From the NCBI GenBank assembly GCA_944376715.1, contig CALWDO010000035.1, forward strand, positions 1 to 32,125: a stretch of DNA of 32,125 nucleotides. Reading direction: 5' to 3'. This document shows, piece by piece, positions 31,214 through 32,125 of the stretch (its first letter is position 1; the number at the start of each line of letters is the position of its first letter). Position numbers and translations under genes: made by a program. The stretch comes from an uncultured Lachnoclostridium sp. (lineage in GTDB: Bacteria; Bacillota; Clostridia; Lachnospirales; Lachnospiraceae). Below the pieces are notes generated by a model. It saw only the letters and a program-made list of their open reading frames with translations, ran no database searches and was not told the origin of the DNA.

Positions 31214-32125
31214 CTAATAGGAATTTTCTATGGGAAATGTCACGCTCCAGCTGCCCTCACAGCGTTCGGCGCATGTCACGAAATATCCCTCTGCAGAATA
31301 TCCGGACAGGTCATCCGCTTCTCCCACATTAAAGATAGATTCATCATAACTTCCCGTACCTTCCTCATCCCAAAACGAGACTTTGGCCGCGCATGAAATA
31401 CGCTCTCCCTCCGGGTTTACCAGATAAATTTCTCCATGATTGTCATACTCCTGTATATTCTCATAATGTGTCTGTATATGCAGTTTTCCATCCACAAAGC
31501 CATATGCCGTCACTTCCACTCCATCCACCGGAGAAAACTGTACTCCTGCGTCAGGAGCCAGATACCCCGTAATATCCTCCTCATCCACATCTCCGGAAGC
31601 CGCAAAGGAACATCCCCTGATACGCGCGTCCATGTCTTCCGGCTGCAATATTTCCGTCGTTTTCTGAGCATGCTCCAGTTTAATCATCGGCAGCGCCATA
31701 GTCACTTCCTGTTTTCCGCTCAGGAGCTCAGAAACGCGAAAGGTCAGTTTCCTTCCTGTAATACGGTTTCCTGGCTGCCGTACGGAAACGAGAAATGTCG
31801 TTTCCCTATTTTCTGTGTCATATCCCACCCGCTTGCATCCTCCGATCTGGTCATAAGAAGGCCGGATCTCATAACTGTCGAACAGATCTGTCGTCTCATC
31901 GATCCGGTCTCCGGTCAGGTCTTTCATGGAAATATAGATGTCGGCAGAATCATCATGCACATAGATCGCTTTTACGCACATCTCAATGCCATTGTCCACG
32001 CAGGACTCATTAACCGGAGAAAAAAACTCCGCCGCGCCAGGAAAAAGCGTATACAATGCCTCATAAGCAGAGGAAGAACCCGCCGCTGCAGCGATGGACA
32101 GTGAAGAGATCAACAGTATAAACGC
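31214..32125 (-). CDS. DUF4179-type anti-sigma-like membrane protein, cut at the window edge
   Basis: Partial gene; the frame is open to the last base of the window, so the N-terminus is missing. The visible start (FILLISSLSIAAAAGSSSA) is the end of a membrane helix. It is followed by AAEFFSPVNESCVDNGIEMCV and DLTGDRIDETTDLFDSYEI, which fit the extracellular part of DUF4179/DUF5643-like proteins found after sigma-factor genes in Clostridia. The remaining 200 residues form beta-rich repeats ending in EGSWSVTFPIE. The missing part should hold the cytoplasmic sigma-binding region; an ECF-type sigma gene just outside the window is expected but not seen. Confidence 0.75.
   Translation of the reverse strand, partial: AFILLISSLSIAAAAGSSSAYEALYTLFPGAAEFFSPVNESCVDNGIEMCVKAIYVHDDSADIYISMKDLTGDRIDETTDLFDSYEIRPSYDQIGGCKRVGYDTENRETTFLVSVRQPGNRITGRKLTFRVSELLSGKQEVTMALPMIKLEHAQKTTEILQPEDMDARIRGCSFAASGDVDEEDITGYLAPDAGVQFSPVDGVEVTAYGFVDGKLHIQTHYENIQEYDNHGEIYLVNPEGERISCAAKVSFWDEEGTGSYDESIFNVGEADDLSGYSAEGYFVTCAERCEGSWSVTFPIENSY

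Overview
The window looks like a chromosomal piece from a spore-forming, Gram-positive anaerobe of the class Clostridia, most likely family Lachnospiraceae. The evidence is a SipL-type spore coat morphogenesis protein (DUF3794 plus LysM), strong AGGAGG ribosome-binding sites, sigma-A-like promoters, a wall-anchored adhesin-like surface protein, and a DUF4179-type anti-sigma-like protein. Composition is moderate, roughly half G+C, with AT-rich gaps. I saw no rRNA, tRNA, CRISPR array, transposase or phage gene. Genus is not resolvable by eye.

Layout. (1) 1-4765: a 1430-residue surface protein on the minus strand. Its leader carries a (CTTG/CAAG)16 microsatellite, a stem-loop and a terminator-like hairpin before the gene. 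This is the most unusual part of the window. (2) 4888-6878 minus: a PrcB-like lipoprotein and sipL. (3) 7007-12929 plus: a five-gene run malQ - plsC - ddl - murF - iron alcohol dehydrogenase, covering glucan remodelling, phospholipid synthesis, peptidoglycan precursors and fermentation redox. (4) 12942-13743 minus: a 98-residue unknown protein overlapping a CarD/CdnL-type RNA polymerase-binding regulator, behind a leader with a terminator-like hairpin. (5) 13930-18375 minus: a metal-homeostasis cluster with a 26-residue membrane peptide, a DUF6110-like protein, a P1B-type ATPase without the CPC motif, an HMA-domain protein, and a CNNM/CorC-type transporter whose leader looks like an unassigned riboswitch. 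(6) 18542-22843: an AI-2E-family permease (minus) divergent from an ABC-class ATPase (plus), then an HdeD-like DUF308 membrane protein and ribosomal protein bL25/Ctc (minus). (7) 23032-26382: a PPC/DUF296 protein, an MFS transporter divergent from an AraC regulator, and an iron-sulfur flavoprotein-like oxidoreductase. (8) 26446-32125 minus: a DUF554 membrane protein, a membrane diguanylate cyclase, a lipoprotein, an XRE regulator with a helical-repeat tail, and the cut-off DUF4179-like protein.

How the parts work together. The plus-strand block places D-Ala-D-Ala ligase and MurF side by side, the two steps that make and attach the D-Ala-D-Ala dipeptide. The metal cluster combines a metal pump, a soluble-type metal-binding domain and a second ion transporter, each unit having its own promoter. 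At least two convergent gene pairs have an intrinsic terminator inside the neighbour's coding sequence. The surface protein leader could form a phase-variable switch: changing the repeat number by one or two units lets a short leader reading frame stop before, inside or beyond the terminator hairpin. That mechanism is inferred, not shown.

Several start codons were moved from the longest open frame to an internal codon because a good ribosome-binding site sits there; each case is stated in its entry.
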